From NCBI RefSeq assembly GCF_902158555.1, contig NZ_CABGGS010000012.1, forward strand, positions 606,880 through 670,879: a stretch of DNA of 64,000 nt, written 5' to 3'. How positions within the stretch are numbered: position 1 is the first letter of the stretch; each line of letters opens with the position of its first letter. Both the position numbers and the translations under genes were made by a program. The stretch comes from Klebsiella spallanzanii (lineage in GTDB: Bacteria; Pseudomonadota; Gammaproteobacteria; Enterobacterales; Enterobacteriaceae). Below, in pieces: positions 18,633-28,939 of this stretch. The notes under the pieces are model-generated. The model saw nothing but the letters and a program-made list of their open reading frames with translations. It did not search any database and was not told the DNA's origin.

Positions 18633-19154
18633 ATGGCAGAGAAACGCAATATCTTTCTGGTTGGGCCTATGGGTGCCGGCAAAAGCACTATTGGGCGCCA
18701 GTTAGCCCAACAGCTCAACATGGAATTTTACGATTCCGATCAAGAAATTGAGAAACGTACCGGCGCAGATGTGGGTTGGGTCTTTGATGTTGAAGGCGAA
18801 GACGGCTTCCGCGACCGTGAAGAAAAAATCATCAATGAGTTGACGGAAAAACAGGGAATCGTGCTGGCAACCGGCGGTGGCTCTGTAAAATCCCGTGAAA
18901 CGCGTAACCGTCTCTCCGCCCGCGGCGTGGTGGTCTACCTGGAAACAACTATCGAAAAGCAGCTTGCCCGTACGCAGCGCGATAAAAAGCGTCCTTTGTT
19001 ACAAGTTGATGCGCCGCCTCGCGAAGTTCTGGAAGCGTTGGCAGATGAACGCAATCCACTGTACGAAGAGATTGCTGATGTCACTATCCGCACCGACGAT
19101 CAAAGTGCGAAAGTGGTAGCAAACCAGATTATTCATATGCTGGAAAGCAATTGA
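18633..19154 (+). CDS. aroK: Shikimate kinase I
   Basis: Phosphorylates shikimate at the 3-hydroxyl in the common aromatic pathway. It has 173 residues. The P-loop [15 protein letters not shown] (residues 10-24), the [19 protein letters not shown] shikimate-binding region, GFRDREE and [12 protein letters not shown] are all present. It heads the aroK-aroB-damX-dam-rpe-gph-trpS superoperon; aroB starts 54 bases on. The 269 bases between hofQ and this gene must hold the operon promoters; I did not assign them. Confidence 0.97.
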   Translation: MAEKRNIFLVGPMGAGKSTIGRQLAQQLNMEFYDSDQEIEKRTGADVGWVFDVEGEDGFRDREEKIINELTEKQGIVLATGGGSVKSRETRNRLSARGVVVYLETTIEKQLARTQRDKKRPLLQVDAPPREVLEALADERNPLYEEIADVTIRTDDQSAKVVANQIIHMLESN

Positions 19155-19208
19155 TTCTGGCTTAATAAAGTGCGTTAGAGTAAAAGCAACTGAGGTGGAC
19201 GTCGCGTT

Positions 19209-20297
19209 ATGGAGAGGCTTACTGTAACCCTCGGGGAACGTAGTTACCCGATTACCATCGCGGCTGGTTTGTTTAACGATCCAGCTTCCTTCCTGCCACT
19301 GAAGTCGGGCGACCAGGTTATGCTGGTCACCAACGAAACGCTGGCACCGCTTTATCTGGATACCGTTCGCTCCGTACTTGAGCAAGCGGGAGTGAACGTC
19401 GACAGCGTGATTCTTCCCGACGGCGAGCAGTATAAAAGCCTGACGGTGATGGATACCGTTTTTACCGCTCTGTTGCAAAAACCACACGGCCGGGACACTA
19501 CCTTAGTGGCGCTCGGCGGTGGGGTGATCGGTGATTTAACCGGGTTTGCCGCGGCCAGCTATCAGCGTGGTGTGCGCTTTATCCAGGTTCCTACCACCCT
19601 CTTGTCGCAGGTGGATTCTTCGGTCGGCGGTAAAACAGCCGTCAACCACCCCCTCGGCAAAAACATGATTGGCGCTTTCTGGCAGCCAGTTTCTGTCGTT
19701 GTCGATCTCAACTGCCTTAAAACGCTACCAACGCGTGAACTCTCTTCAGGCCTGGCAGAGGTCATTAAGTACGGCATTATTCTTGATGGCGAATTCTTCG
19801 ACTGGCTGGAAAATAACATCGATGCACTGATAGCGCTGGATGAAAAAGCCATGGCGTACTGCATTCGTCGCTGTTGTGAGCTGAAAGCTGAAGTTGTTGC
19901 AGCCGACGAGCGCGAAACCGGGTTACGTGCTTTACTCAATCTTGGACATACTTTTGGTCATGCTATCGAAGCTGAAATGGGCTACGGTAACTGGTTACAT
20001 GGTGAGGCCGTTGCTGCCGGTATGGTGATGGCGGCGTATGCGTCCGAGCGTCTGGGTCAGTTTAGCGCGCAAGATACGCAGCGAATTATTCGATTACTGC
20101 AGCGCGCAGGTTTACCGGTGAGCGGGCCGCAGGAGATGTCTGCCGAAGCATATTTGCCCCACATGATGCGTGACAAAAAAGTGCTGGCAGGCGAAATGCG
20201 GTTGGTACTACCCCTCGCGATAGGGAAGAGCGAGATACGCGGCGGAGTACCGCATGATGTTGTTCTTGGCGCGATTGCTGATACTCAGCAGGCGTAA
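19209..20297 (+). CDS. aroB: 3-dehydroquinate synthase
   Basis: NAD- and zinc-dependent cyclisation of DAHP to 3-dehydroquinate, the second step of the shikimate route. It has 362 residues, the standard length. The NAD-binding stretch [18 protein letters not shown] and [20 protein letters not shown] are intact. Zinc-ligand regions are present in [13 protein letters not shown] (Glu), [12 protein letters not shown] (His) and [12 protein letters not shown] (His). It lies between aroK and damX in the same operon. Confidence 0.98.
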   Translation: MERLTVTLGERSYPITIAAGLFNDPASFLPLKSGDQVMLVTNETLAPLYLDTVRSVLEQAGVNVDSVILPDGEQYKSLTVMDTVFTALLQKPHGRDTTLVALGGGVIGDLTGFAAASYQRGVRFIQVPTTLLSQVDSSVGGKTAVNHPLGKNMIGAFWQPVSVVVDLNCLKTLPTRELSSGLAEVIKYGIILDGEFFDWLENNIDALIALDEKAMAYCIRRCCELKAEVVAADERETGLRALLNLGHTFGHAIEAEMGYGNWLHGEAVAAGMVMAAYASERLGQFSAQDTQRIIRLLQRAGLPVSGPQEMSAEAYLPHMMRDKKVLAGEMRLVLPLAIGKSEIRGGVPHDVVLGAIADTQQA

Positions 20298-20387
20298 CAA
20301 TAAGAAGGTCTGGCCGCGTTCGCGCGGCGTTATCATTTCGGGTGACATGCAATAGTCGTGAGCATAAGCCTTTTAGTGGGGTGTTAA

Positions 20388-21680
20388 ATGGATGAATTAA
20401 AGCCAGAAGACGATATGAAAGCCGATCGCAGCGATCGTCGTACTGGTCGTTCCCGTCAGTCTTCAGAGCGTGATGCCGATCCGCAAATCAATTTTGATGA
20501 TGTTGATATTGATGATGCTGACGATGGTCGCCCGACGCGCGGCAGTAAAGCACGCCGTGAGCGCGATGAAGAACAATATGAAGAATATGAAGAGGACGTA
20601 GAGTCTGACGAAGACGATGCTGAAGAGCGTCAGGTTGAACGTCGTCCTCGCAAGCGTAAAAAGGCACCGGCCAAACCGGCTTCCCGCCAGTACATCATGA
20701 TGGGGGTGGGTATTCTCGTCCTTCTGCTACTGATTGTTGGCGTCGGGTCCGCGTTGAAATCACCTTCTTCTTCATCTGGTGATCAAACGGCTTCAGGTGA
20801 GAAAAGCATTAACTTATCCGGTGAGCAGGACAATAATGCCCAGCCTGCTGCTCAGGATGCCTCTGCGGCGAACAGCCCGCAGTCGCAGGATGTTTCTCTG
20901 CCGCCAATCGCTTCTAATCCGACTCAGGGTCAGGCTCCTGCTGAACCGCAAGGCCAGCAGCGTGTTGAAGTTCAGGGTGACCTGAATAATGCGCTGACCC
21001 AACAGCAGGGCCAGATTGATAGCGCCGTAGCGAATTCTACTCTGCCGACTGAACCAGCTACCGTTGCTCCGGTTCGCAATGGTGCCGCCCCGCGCCAGGC
21101 AACAACAGAGCGTCAGACAGCGGCAGCGCCGCGTCCGGCTGAGCGTAAGCATACGGTTATCGAACCGAAACCGCAGGCAACGGCGAAAGCGCCGACCGAG
21201 CCGAAGCCGGTTCCGGCACAGCCTAAACGTGTAGAAAGCGTGGCGACGACGGCTCCGGCAAAAGCGCCAGCGGCTCAGCCGACTAAGCCTGTTGCCACCG
21301 CGCAGACTAAACCGGCACAACCCGCAGCGACGACTGCTCCAGCAGCAACTGCAACTGCCGCTCCGGCAGCAACAGCGGCCACCGGTAAAAGTTCTGGCGA
21401 TGTAGGCTCAATGAAGTCTGCGCCGTCTGGTCACTACACCCTGCAGCTCAGCAGCTCTTCTAACTACGACAACCTCAACGGTTGGGCGAAGAAAGAGAAG
21501 CTGGAGAAATACGTTGTCTACGAGACTACGCGTAACGGTCAGCCCTGGTACGTTCTGGTGAGCGGCATTTATGCTTCGAAAGATGAAGCGAAACGCGCTG
21601 TTGCTACGCTGCCAGCAGATGTACAGGCGAAAAACCCGTGGGCAAAACCGCTGCATCAGGTTCAGTCTGACCTGAAATAA
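20388..21680 (+). CDS. damX: SPOR-domain cell-division protein DamX
   Basis: Bitopic inner-membrane protein of the division ring that binds denuded septal peptidoglycan. It has 430 residues (E. coli 428). Order: acidic, disordered cytoplasmic region (1-100) ending in a basic patch [16 protein letters not shown], one membrane helix at 102-124 ([17 protein letters not shown]), a long Ala/Pro/Thr/Gln-rich linker (125-340) and a C-terminal SPOR domain (about 345-425, [19 protein letters not shown]). The linker is much of the length difference from homologues. It lies between aroB and dam. Confidence 0.97.
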   Translation: MDELKPEDDMKADRSDRRTGRSRQSSERDADPQINFDDVDIDDADDGRPTRGSKARRERDEEQYEEYEEDVESDEDDAEERQVERRPRKRKKAPAKPASRQYIMMGVGILVLLLLIVGVGSALKSPSSSSGDQTASGEKSINLSGEQDNNAQPAAQDASAANSPQSQDVSLPPIASNPTQGQAPAEPQGQQRVEVQGDLNNALTQQQGQIDSAVANSTLPTEPATVAPVRNGAAPRQATTERQTAAAPRPAERKHTVIEPKPQATAKAPTEPKPVPAQPKRVESVATTAPAKAPAAQPTKPVATAQTKPAQPAATTAPAATATAAPAATAATGKSSGDVGSMKSAPSGHYTLQLSSSSNYDNLNGWAKKEKLEKYVVYETTRNGQPWYVLVSGIYASKDEAKRAVATLPADVQAKNPWAKPLHQVQSDLK

Positions 21681-21758
21681 TGCCGCTGTGTCGTCTGAAG
21701 CGCAGGATGCTGTCGGAGCTTTCTCCACAGCCGGAGAATGTGTAATTAGTTAGGCAGC

Positions 21759-22586
21759 ATGAAAAAGAATCGCGCTTTTCTGAAATGGGCAGGGGGGAAA
21801 TACCCCCTGCTCGATGATATTAAAAAGCACTTGCCGCAGGGCGACTGCTTGATTGAACCCTTTGTGGGGGCCGGGTCGGTATTTCTTAATACCGACTTTT
21901 CTCGTTATATTCTCGCTGATATCAATAGTGATTTGATTAGTCTGTATAACATCGTCAAACTGCAAACCGACGAGTACGTTGCTGCGGCGCGTGAGATGTT
22001 CACGCCTGAAAACAATGTTGCAGAGCGGTATTACCAGTTCCGTGATGAGTTTAACCAGAGTCAGGAACCGCTGCGCCGCGCGGTGCTGTTCCTTTATCTG
22101 AACCGCCATGGCTACAATGGTCTGTGTCGCTACAATCTGCGCGGTGAGTTTAACGTGCCGTTTGGTCGTTATAAAAAGCCCTATTTTCCCGAAGCTGAGC
22201 TGTATCACTTCGCGGAGAAGGCGCAGTATGCAGAGTTTCATTGTGAATCTTATGAAGACTGTATGAAGCGGGCAGATAATCGCTCTGTTGTTTACTGCGA
22301 TCCGCCCTATGCGCCGCTCTCTTCGACGGCGAATTTTACGGCTTATCATACGAATAGCTTTAGCCAGGAGCAGCAGGAGCTGCTGGCGAAAAAAGCGGAA
22401 TCGCTGATGAAAAAGCGTATTCCCGTGCTTATCTCAAACCATCGCACGCCGCTCACTCAGGAGTGGTATAAAAATGCCGCTGAGACGCATATCGTGAAGG
22501 TTCGACGCAGTATCAGCAGTAACGGTGGTACACGTAAGAAGGTGGACGAGCTTCTGGCTCTGTACCGTCCGCCCAAGACCAAATAA
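21759..22586 (+). CDS. dam: DNA adenine methyltransferase (GATC-specific)
   Basis: Methylates adenine in GATC, marking the parental strand for mismatch repair and timing replication initiation. It has 275 residues (E. coli 278). Motifs: [15 protein letters not shown] near the start, SAM-binding motif [14 protein letters not shown] and catalytic motif IV DPPY at residues 181-184. It stands in its usual operon position between damX and rpe and is not linked to a restriction gene, so it is the housekeeping enzyme and not part of a defence system. Confidence 0.98.
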   Translation: MKKNRAFLKWAGGKYPLLDDIKKHLPQGDCLIEPFVGAGSVFLNTDFSRYILADINSDLISLYNIVKLQTDEYVAAAREMFTPENNVAERYYQFRDEFNQSQEPLRRAVLFLYLNRHGYNGLCRYNLRGEFNVPFGRYKKPYFPEAELYHFAEKAQYAEFHCESYEDCMKRADNRSVVYCDPPYAPLSSTANFTAYHTNSFSQEQQELLAKKAESLMKKRIPVLISNHRTPLTQEWYKNAAETHIVKVRRSISSNGGTRKKVDELLALYRPPKTK

Positions 22587-22603
22587 ATTTCAAGGAGATG
22601 CGG

Positions 22604-23281
22604 ATGAAGCAGTATTTGATTGCCCCTTCGATTTTGTCGGCTGATTTTGCTCGTCTGGGTGAAGATACCGCCAATGCGTTGGCTGCGGGTGCTGATGTTG
22701 TGCACTTTGACGTGATGGACAACCACTACGTGCCGAATCTGACCATTGGTCCGATGGTGCTGAAAGCTCTGCGCAATTACGGTATCACTGCACCGATTGA
22801 TGTGCATTTGATGGTTAAGCCAGTTGACCGCATCATCCCAGATTTTGCCGCTGCGGGCGCCAGCATCATTACTTTCCACCCGGAAGCCTCAGAACACGTC
22901 GATCGTACTTTACAACTCATCAAAGAAAATGGCTGTAAAGCCGGTCTGGTGTTTAACCCTGCCACGTCCCTGAGCTATCTCGATTACGTAATGGATAAAC
23001 TGGACGTCATTCTGCTAATGTCCGTGAACCCGGGTTTTGGCGGTCAGTCTTTTATTCCGCATACTCTGGATAAACTGCGTGAAGTTCGTCGTCGTATTGA
23101 TGAGTCGGGCTACGACATTCGTCTGGAAGTGGATGGCGGCGTGAAAGTGAGCAATATTGCCGAGATTGCCGCCGCTGGTGCGGATATGTTTGTTGCCGGA
23201 TCGGCCATTTTCGATCAGCCGGATTATAAAAAAGTGGTTGATCAAATGCGTAGCGAATTAGCAAAGGTTAGCCATGAATAA
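22604..23281 (+). CDS. rpe: Ribulose-5-phosphate 3-epimerase
   Basis: Interconverts ribulose-5-phosphate and xylulose-5-phosphate in the pentose phosphate pathway. It has 225 residues and is nearly identical to E. coli Rpe. Metal and catalytic residues lie in [26 protein letters not shown] and LEVDGGV; the phosphate site is [12 protein letters not shown]. The ATG at 22604 is chosen because AAGGAG (22592-22597) is six bases away; the ATG at 22598 directly abuts it. The 3' end overlaps gph by 8 bases. Confidence 0.98.
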   Translation: MKQYLIAPSILSADFARLGEDTANALAAGADVVHFDVMDNHYVPNLTIGPMVLKALRNYGITAPIDVHLMVKPVDRIIPDFAAAGASIITFHPEASEHVDRTLQLIKENGCKAGLVFNPATSLSYLDYVMDKLDVILLMSVNPGFGGQSFIPHTLDKLREVRRRIDESGYDIRLEVDGGVKVSNIAEIAAAGADMFVAGSAIFDQPDYKKVVDQMRSELAKVSHE

Positions 23282-24023
23282 GTTACAAAATATTCGCGGC
23301 GTGGCGTTTGACCTCGACGGTACGCTGGTGGACAGCGCCCCGGGGTTGACCGCTGCCGTTGATAACGCGCTGTATGCTCTGGAGCTCCCGGTTGCGGGTG
23401 AAGAGAGGGTTGTGACCTGGATTGGCAACGGCGCTGACGTTCTGATGCAGAGAGCCCTGACCTGGGCCCGCCAGGAACGCGCGACCCTAAGAGCCGCACA
23501 GGGTAAACCTTCTGTTGATCATGATGATATCCCAGTGGCGGAACAGCAAGCCATTTTGCGCAAGCTGTTCGATCGCTATTATGCCGAAGTTGCGGAAGAG
23601 GGGAGCTTTTTGTTTCCGGCCGTTGCCGACACGCTCGGCGCGCTACACGCAAAGGGCTTGCCGCTGGCGCTGGTGACCAATAAGCCGACGCCGTTTGTCG
23701 CACCGATTCTTGAGTCGTTGGATATTGCTAAATATTTTAGCGTAGTGATCGGCGGCGATGATGTGAAAAATAAAAAACCACACCCGGATCCGCTGCTTCT
23801 GGTCGCGGAGAAACTGGGGCTGGCACCCGCAGAGCTGCTGTTTGTGGGTGACTCACGCAATGATATTCAGGCGGCGAAAGCGGCTGGCTGCTGCTCAATC
23901 GGTCTGACCTACGGCTACAACTACGGCGAGCCGATTTCGCTGAGCGAGCCGGACTATATCTTTGATCAATTTAATGAACTCTTGCCCGCTTTCGGGCTAC
24001 CGAACAGTGAAAATCAGGAATAA
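23274..24023 (+). CDS. gph: Phosphoglycolate phosphatase
   Basis: HAD-family phosphatase that removes 2-phosphoglycolate, including that formed when DNA 3'-phosphoglycolate ends are repaired. It has 249 residues (E. coli 252). HAD motif [14 protein letters not shown], motif II LVTNKP, the lysine of KNKKPHPDP and motif [18 protein letters not shown] are present. It overlaps rpe by 8 bases and ends three bases before trpS, so the three are co-translated from one transcript. Confidence 0.96.
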   Translation: MNKLQNIRGVAFDLDGTLVDSAPGLTAAVDNALYALELPVAGEERVVTWIGNGADVLMQRALTWARQERATLRAAQGKPSVDHDDIPVAEQQAILRKLFDRYYAEVAEEGSFLFPAVADTLGALHAKGLPLALVTNKPTPFVAPILESLDIAKYFSVVIGGDDVKNKKPHPDPLLLVAEKLGLAPAELLFVGDSRNDIQAAKAAGCCSIGLTYGYNYGEPISLSEPDYIFDQFNELLPAFGLPNSENQE

Positions 24024-24026
24024 AAA

Positions 24027-25031
24027 ATGACTAAGCCCATCGTTTTTAGTGGCGCACAGCCCTCAGGTGAATTGACCATTGGCAACTACATGGGTGCGCT
24101 GCGTCAATGGGTAAACATGCAGGACGATTATCACTGCATTTACTGCATCGTTGACCAGCATGCGATTACTGTTCGCCAGGATCCGCAGCAGCTGCGTAAG
24201 GCTACGCTGGATACGCTTGCGCTGTACCTGGCATGCGGTATTGACCCAGAAAAAAGCACCATCTTTGTTCAATCTCACGTGCCGGAGCATGCGCAACTGG
24301 GCTGGGCGCTGAACTGCTACACCTACTTCGGCGAACTGAGCCGGATGACCCAATTTAAAGACAAGTCATCGCGCTATGCCGAGAACATCAACGCCGGTCT
24401 GTTTGACTATCCGGTGCTGATGGCCGCCGACATCCTGCTGTATCAGACTAATCAGGTACCGGTCGGCGAAGACCAGAAACAGCACCTGGAGCTGAGCCGC
24501 GACGTTGCCCAGCGCTTCAATGCTATCTACGGTGATGTGTTTAAAGTACCAGAGCCGTTTATTCCTAAATCCGGCGCGCGCGTGATGTCGCTGCTGGAGC
24601 CGACTAAAAAGATGTCCAAGTCAGATGATAACCGCAACAACGTTATCGGTCTGCTGGAAGACCCGAAATCGGTCGTGAAGAAAATCAAACGTGCGGTCAC
24701 TGATTCCGATGAGCCGCCGGTGGTTCGCTATGACATCCAGAACAAAGCGGGCGTTTCCAACCTGCTGGACATCCTCTCAGCCGTTACCGGCCAGAGTATT
24801 CCAGAGCTGGAGCAGCACTTCGAAGGCAAAATGTATGGCCATCTGAAGGGCGAAGTGGCAGACGCTGTTTCCGGCATGCTGACCGAGCTTCAGGAGCGTT
24901 ATCATCGTTTCCGTGGGGATGAAGCCTTCCTGAATCAGGTGATGAAAGAGGGGGCGGAGAAAGCCAGCGCTCGCGCCTCGGTGACCCTGAAAGCGGTCTA
25001 CGAAGCGATAGGTTTTGTTGCTAAGCCTTAA
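24027..25031 (+). CDS. trpS: Tryptophanyl-tRNA synthetase
   Basis: Charges tRNA-Trp. It has 334 residues, the standard bacterial length for this class I synthetase. The HIGH-equivalent lies in [17 protein letters not shown] and the KMSKS signature in [29 protein letters not shown] is the tryptophan/ATP pocket region. It is the last gene of the aroK operon, followed by a clear terminator at 25058-25086. Confidence 0.98.
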   Translation: MTKPIVFSGAQPSGELTIGNYMGALRQWVNMQDDYHCIYCIVDQHAITVRQDPQQLRKATLDTLALYLACGIDPEKSTIFVQSHVPEHAQLGWALNCYTYFGELSRMTQFKDKSSRYAENINAGLFDYPVLMAADILLYQTNQVPVGEDQKQHLELSRDVAQRFNAIYGDVFKVPEPFIPKSGARVMSLLEPTKKMSKSDDNRNNVIGLLEDPKSVVKKIKRAVTDSDEPPVVRYDIQNKAGVSNLLDILSAVTGQSIPELEQHFEGKMYGHLKGEVADAVSGMLTELQERYHRFRGDEAFLNQVMKEGAEKASARASVTLKAVYEAIGFVAKP

Positions 25032-25057
25032 GCCATCTGATGGTCGTGTGGTATTCC

Positions 25058-25086
25058 AAAGCCGGGTGCAATGCATCCGGCTTTTT
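25058..25086 (+). terminator. Terminator of the aroK-trpS operon
   Basis: AAAGCCGGGTGCA pairs with TGCATCCGGCTTT, with one mismatch, followed by Ts; it lies 27 bases after the trpS stop. Confidence 0.85.
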
Positions 25087-25134
25087 AATATGTGATAGCT
25101 GTCGTGATTTGATGTTTTGTTCCTTGTTAATTAT

Positions 25135-25150
25135 CTTCAGTTTCGTGAAG
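25135..25150. promoter_or_regulatory. Palindrome CTTCA-N6-TGAAG upstream of yhfZ (site 1)
   Basis: CTTCA GTTTCG TGAAG is a 5-bp-arm inverted repeat with a 6-base centre. It shares the core TTCA-N6-TGAA with sites at 25160-25173 and 26494-26523, all flanking the putative regulator gene yhfZ and its operon. A probable operator, binder unproven. Confidence 0.5.
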
Positions 25151-25159
25151 ATATAAATA

Positions 25160-25173
25160 TTCAATTTAGTGAA
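25160..25173. promoter_or_regulatory. Palindrome TTCA-N6-TGAA upstream of yhfZ (site 2)
   Basis: TTCA ATTTAG TGAA lies 24 bases centre-to-centre from site 1 and nine bases before the yhfZ ATG. The AAATATTCA on its left is shared with the site upstream of yhfX. Confidence 0.5.
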
Positions 25174-25181
25174 GATTATTG

Positions 25182-26087
25182 ATGCGTAGGACATTCATAA
25201 AAAAAGAGGGCATGGCGTTAACCACCCTGGCCCGGTATCTGCTGGGTGAACAGTGCGGTAACCGCCTGAAAACGATTGATGAGCTAGCGGGTGAATGCGG
25301 CTCTTCCGTTGGCCTGACTCAGGCAGCGTTAAAAACGCTGGAGTCTTCGGGCGCTATTCGTATCGAACGACGCGGCCGCAACGGCAGTTACCTGGTTGAT
25401 ATGGACAACAAAGCGCTGTTGGCGCATATCGATATCAGTAACGTGGTTTGCGCGATGCCTCTGCCTTACACGCGGCTATACGAAGGGCTGGCCAGCGGTT
25501 TGAAAGCGCAGTTTGAAGGCATCCCTTTTTACTACGCGCATATGCGCGGCGCAGATATTCGCGTGGAGTGTTTGCTCAACGGCGTTTATGACATGGCCGT
25601 CGTTTCGCGGCTGGCGGCGGAAAGTTATTTAGCGCAAAGCGGCCTGAGTATGGCAATGGCTTTGGGGCCACACACCTATGTTGGCGAGCATCAGTTGATT
25701 TGCCGTAAAGGTGAAATTGATGAGGTTCGGCGGATTGGTCTTGATAACCGCTCGCCGGACCAGAAAATCATGACCGAAATTTATTTTGCCGGTCGCGATG
25801 TGGAGCGTGTTTATCTCTCTTATCACGAGAGTCTGAGCCGCATTGCAAAGGGTGAGATTGATGCTGTTATCTGGAACGTCGCTGCAGGTGATGAGCTGAC
25901 GATGCTGGGGCTGGAAGCCCAGCCGCTAAGTGGCGACCCGCGTTTTTTGCTGGCAACGGAAGCGGTGGTGCTGACCAGAAGCGATGATTACCCGATTCAG
26001 CACCTGCTGTGTGCGGTGGTGGATAAACAGGCGCTGTTAGCTCATCAACAGCGGGTGGTGAGCGGCGAACAGGAGCCAAGCTATTAA
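25182..26087 (+). CDS. yhfZ: Putative transcriptional regulator YhfZ
   Basis: It has 301 residues, very similar to E. coli YhfZ, whose ligand is unknown. The N-terminus looks like a winged-helix DNA-binding domain of GntR type (about residues 15-75; TIDELAGECGSSVGLTQAAL, SSGAIRIERRGRNGSYLV). The rest resembles a periplasmic-binding-protein-like effector domain (LPYTRLYEGLASGLKAQF, YDMAVVSRLAAES). The ATG at 25182 (MRRTFIKKEG) matches E. coli; a TTG just before it is also in frame. It is the first gene of the yhf operon and is preceded by two TTCA-N6-TGAA palindromes, suggesting autoregulation (inference). Confidence 0.88.
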   Translation: MRRTFIKKEGMALTTLARYLLGEQCGNRLKTIDELAGECGSSVGLTQAALKTLESSGAIRIERRGRNGSYLVDMDNKALLAHIDISNVVCAMPLPYTRLYEGLASGLKAQFEGIPFYYAHMRGADIRVECLLNGVYDMAVVSRLAAESYLAQSGLSMAMALGPHTYVGEHQLICRKGEIDEVRRIGLDNRSPDQKIMTEIYFAGRDVERVYLSYHESLSRIAKGEIDAVIWNVAAGDELTMLGLEAQPLSGDPRFLLATEAVVLTRSDDYPIQHLLCAVVDKQALLAHQQRVVSGEQEPSY

Positions 26088-26103
26088 TATTGAGGCGAGT
26101 ACT

Positions 26104-26466
26104 ATGGAAAACAGGCTCAACCTGCTGTGTGAAGCAGGGATTATCGATCAGGATATTTGTCGTGGAATGATGCAGGTTGTCCGGCAACTGGACGAGCAGT
26201 GGCATCTCCCTGTGTTTAGCGAGCAGGGCGAAATTGCCGTGACCCATATGGCCAATGCGTTAATGCGCAGCCGTCGCGGCGAAGTTATTGAACCACTGGA
26301 TGAAGAGTTCATGGCTGAGATTGTCGGTTCAGCATGTTGGGAAGATATCCATCAATTGCACCATGCGCTGATGCAGGAGTTTGATGTTGCTCTGCACGCG
26401 AACGAAAAAGGCTATTTGCTAGCCAACTGGTATGGGCTATGGGGTGCGGCACAACAGGCCGTGTAA
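26104..26466 (+). CDS. yhfY: PRD-domain protein YhfY
   Basis: It has 120 residues, homologous to E. coli YhfY. It reads as a single PTS-regulation domain: mostly helical, with two conserved histidines in VTHMANALMRSRRGE and QLHHALMQEF. PRDs are normally phosphorylated by the PTS and attached to a regulator; here the domain stands alone. It lies 16 bases after yhfZ and could act with it, but no role has been shown. The ATG at 26104 matches the conserved MENRLNLLCEAG. Confidence 0.85.
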   Translation: MENRLNLLCEAGIIDQDICRGMMQVVRQLDEQWHLPVFSEQGEIAVTHMANALMRSRRGEVIEPLDEEFMAEIVGSACWEDIHQLHHALMQEFDVALHANEKGYLLANWYGLWGAAQQAV

Positions 26467-26493
26467 AGGATAGTGGGAATTAGCGTTATGCGA

Positions 26494-26523
26494 CTTAAAT
26501 ATTCAAAAAAATGAATATTTAAG
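26494..26523. promoter_or_regulatory. 12-bp-arm palindrome upstream of yhfX (site 3)
   Basis: CTTAAATATTCA, six As, then TGAATATTTAAG is a perfect inverted repeat. Its centre is TTCA-N6-TGAA, the same as sites 1 and 2 before yhfZ. It begins 27 bases after the yhfY stop. It has no GC-rich stem, so it does not look like a terminator; an operator is more likely. Confidence 0.55.
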
Positions 26524-26549
26524 AAAGGAACAAGAGCAGAGGCAGGTAA

Positions 26550-27713
26550 ATGTTTATTAAAGCATTACAACGGCAGAACCCGGCGCTGATTGCGTCGACG
26601 CTCCGCTTCTGGCAGCAAGGGCGTATTGCCCCGGATAGCTGGGTTATTGATGTCGATCAGGTGCTGGAAAACGGTAAGCAATTGTTAAAAACCGCGCAGC
26701 AATATGGGATCAGTCTGTACCTGATGACGAAACAGTTTGGGCGTAATCCCTGGCTGGCGGAAAAACTCCTGGCGTTGGGATATCAGGGCATTGTCGTTGT
26801 GGATTACAAGGAGAGCCGGGTGATGCGTCGTGCCGGTTTACCTGTTTCTCATCAGGGACATCTGGTGCAAATCCCTTCTGCGCAGGTTGCGGGAGCGGTG
26901 GAGCAGGGCACAGAGGTCATCACGTTATTTTCGCTGGAGAAGGCGCGCGAAGTTTCGGCGGCGGCGGTAGCGGCGGGCCGGACGCAGGCGGTCATGCTCA
27001 AGGTTTATGGTGAAAACGATTTTCTCTATCCCGGCCAGGAAAGCGGCTTTTCGCTGGCGGACCTGGATAGCGTAGTTGCAGACATACGTCAGCTGCCGGG
27101 TATTACGCTTGCTGGTTTAACCCATTTTCCTTGCCTGCTATGGGATGAGAAACAGGAAAAAATTCTGCCCACGCCGAATTTACGTTCACTGCTCGCCGCC
27201 AGAGACAAACTGGAAAGCCTGGGCGTGTCGGTCCGGCAGCTCAATGCCCCTTCGGCGACCAGCTGCAGCTCCCTGCCGATGCTGGCGGAATTTGGCGTCA
27301 CCCACGCGGAACCGGGACATGCGCTGACTGGAACCATCCCCGCGAATCAGCAGGGAGATCAGCCGGAACGTATTGCCATGTTATGGCTGAGCGAAGTTTC
27401 CCATCACTTTGCCGGGCAAAGCTATTGCTACGGCGGCGGCTATTACCGACGCGGTCATGCAAAACACGCGCTGGTATTTGCACCTGGTTCGTCAATCGCC
27501 CAGCAAGCGCAGCTTAATAAGGTCGATGACAGCAGTATTGACTACTACCTCCCCCTTGAAGGCGAGTTTCCGATAGGCAGCGCGGCAATCTTCTGTTTCC
27601 GCACGCAGATTTTCGTTACCCGTAGCGATGTGGTGCTGATTGCCGGTATTCAAAGCGGTAAACCTGAAATCGTTGCCCGTTACGACAGTCTTGGCAACGT
27701 TCTGGAGGACTAA
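26550..27713 (+). CDS. yhfX: Fold-type III PLP enzyme YhfX (alanine-racemase-like)
   Basis: It has 387 residues. Resembles the alanine racemase barrel: [16 protein letters not shown], then the presumed PLP lysine at 61 in [11 protein letters not shown], and a C-terminal beta domain. [30 protein letters not shown] and [13 protein letters not shown] ([10 protein letters not shown]) segments probably line the PLP site. Family members include racemases, decarboxylases and D-threonine aldolases, so the reaction cannot be named. An 83-base gap with palindrome site 3 precedes it; its stop TAA shares a base with the yhfW ATG (TAATG). Confidence 0.85.
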   Translation: MFIKALQRQNPALIASTLRFWQQGRIAPDSWVIDVDQVLENGKQLLKTAQQYGISLYLMTKQFGRNPWLAEKLLALGYQGIVVVDYKESRVMRRAGLPVSHQGHLVQIPSAQVAGAVEQGTEVITLFSLEKAREVSAAAVAAGRTQAVMLKVYGENDFLYPGQESGFSLADLDSVVADIRQLPGITLAGLTHFPCLLWDEKQEKILPTPNLRSLLAARDKLESLGVSVRQLNAPSATSCSSLPMLAEFGVTHAEPGHALTGTIPANQQGDQPERIAMLWLSEVSHHFAGQSYCYGGGYYRRGHAKHALVFAPGSSIAQQAQLNKVDDSSIDYYLPLEGEFPIGSAAIFCFRTQIFVTRSDVVLIAGIQSGKPEIVARYDSLGNVLED

Positions 27714-28939
27714 TGGCGAGATTTGTGGTGTTGGTGATAGACAGCTTTGGCGTTGGCGCCATGGACGATGTCCCTCAGGTGAGGCCGCAAGATAGCGGCG
27801 CGAATACCTGCGGGCATATTTTGCAACGCTTTCCCGCGTTGCGCCTGCCAACGCTGGAAAAGCTCGGGCTGATCAACGCGCTTGGTTTCGCGCCTGGCGT
27901 TATGCAGCCCTCTGATGATGCCGTGTGGGGAACCGCGGAGCTTGGGCATGAAGGCGGCGATACTTTTATGGGGCATCAGGAAATTTTAGGGACTCTGCCT
28001 CGTACCCCGCTGCGGATGCCGTTTAATGCCGTTATCGACAAGGTTGAAGCCGCTCTGCTTGCTGCCGGACATCAGACCGAACGCCATGGCAAAGGTCCGT
28101 TTTGGTTACTGGTAGATGGTGCGGTGGCGGTGGGCGATAACCTGGAAGCCGATCTGGGGCAGGTTTACAACATTACCGGCAACCTGAGTGAAAAAAGCTT
28201 TGCCCAGGTGAAAGCGATCGGCAGGACGGTGCGTGAACAGGTTTCGGTGGGGAGAGTTATCGCCTTTGGCGGCCAGCTGTCCAGTACGCAGAACATATTC
28301 GACGCGGTGGAAGAGAAAGAGGGCGGTTATATCGGCATCAACGCACCGCGCTCAGGAGCCTATAAGCAGGGATTCCAGGTTGTACATATGGGCTATGGCG
28401 TTGATGAGAAAGTTCAGGTTCCTGCCCAGCTTTTTGACATCGGCGTGACGACGGTACTGGTGGGTAAAGTCGCCGATATCGTGAGTAACCCGCACGGCGT
28501 GAGCTGGGAAAACCTGGTCGATAGCCAGCAGATTATGGAGATCACCCGGGCGGAATTTAACCGCCGACAAACAGCCTTTATTTGCACCAATATTCAGGAA
28601 ACCGATCTGGCCGGTCACGCCGAAGATGCCGAGCGCTATGTCGACAGGTTGCAGCTGGTTGATGAACAGCTGGCTCTGCTGATGGCCGATATGCGCCCGG
28701 ACGATTGCCTGGTGATGATGGCCGACCACGGTAATGACCCAACGATAGGCCACAGTAAACATACGCGGGAGAAGGTGCCGCTGCTGGTGTGGTCTCCCGG
28801 ACAGTCACCTGCACAGCTCGGTACCCGCCGCACGTTATCTGATGTCGGTGCGACCGTATGCGACTTTTTTGGTGCGCATGCACCGGAAAATGGGCGCTCT
28901 TTCCTTTCGCTTTTAACGCTCGCAAGGAATACACAATGA
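27713..28939 (+). CDS. yhfW: Phosphopentomutase-like metalloenzyme YhfW
   Basis: It has 408 residues, of the alkaline-phosphatase superfamily and closest in plan to DeoB. Metal-site motifs are visible: [12 protein letters not shown] at the N-terminus and [20 protein letters not shown] near the C-terminus. [13 protein letters not shown] replaces the threonine nucleophile region of DeoB with a similar Thr-containing stretch, so phosphate transfer or hydrolysis is plausible. It is coupled to yhfX (TAATG) and php (ATGA). Substrate unknown; a phosphorylated sugar is a reasonable inference. Confidence 0.86.
   Translation: MARFVVLVIDSFGVGAMDDVPQVRPQDSGANTCGHILQRFPALRLPTLEKLGLINALGFAPGVMQPSDDAVWGTAELGHEGGDTFMGHQEILGTLPRTPLRMPFNAVIDKVEAALLAAGHQTERHGKGPFWLLVDGAVAVGDNLEADLGQVYNITGNLSEKSFAQVKAIGRTVREQVSVGRVIAFGGQLSSTQNIFDAVEEKEGGYIGINAPRSGAYKQGFQVVHMGYGVDEKVQVPAQLFDIGVTTVLVGKVADIVSNPHGVSWENLVDSQQIMEITRAEFNRRQTAFICTNIQETDLAGHAEDAERYVDRLQLVDEQLALLMADMRPDDCLVMMADHGNDPTIGHSKHTREKVPLLVWSPGQSPAQLGTRRTLSDVGATVCDFFGAHAPENGRSFLSLLTLARNTQ

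Noticed and set aside
20814-21320. Arg-rich minus-strand frame
   Set aside because: Mirror of the Ala/Pro/Gln-rich linker of damX; low-complexity artefact.
21759-22586. dam as part of a restriction-modification or defence system
   Set aside because: It is in the conserved aroK-trpS operon with no nuclease gene near; housekeeping Dam.
26494-26523. Palindrome before yhfX considered as a terminator
   Set aside because: The stem is almost all A/T with an A6 loop and no GC core, too weak for intrinsic termination; its core recurs upstream of yhfZ, which fits an operator better.
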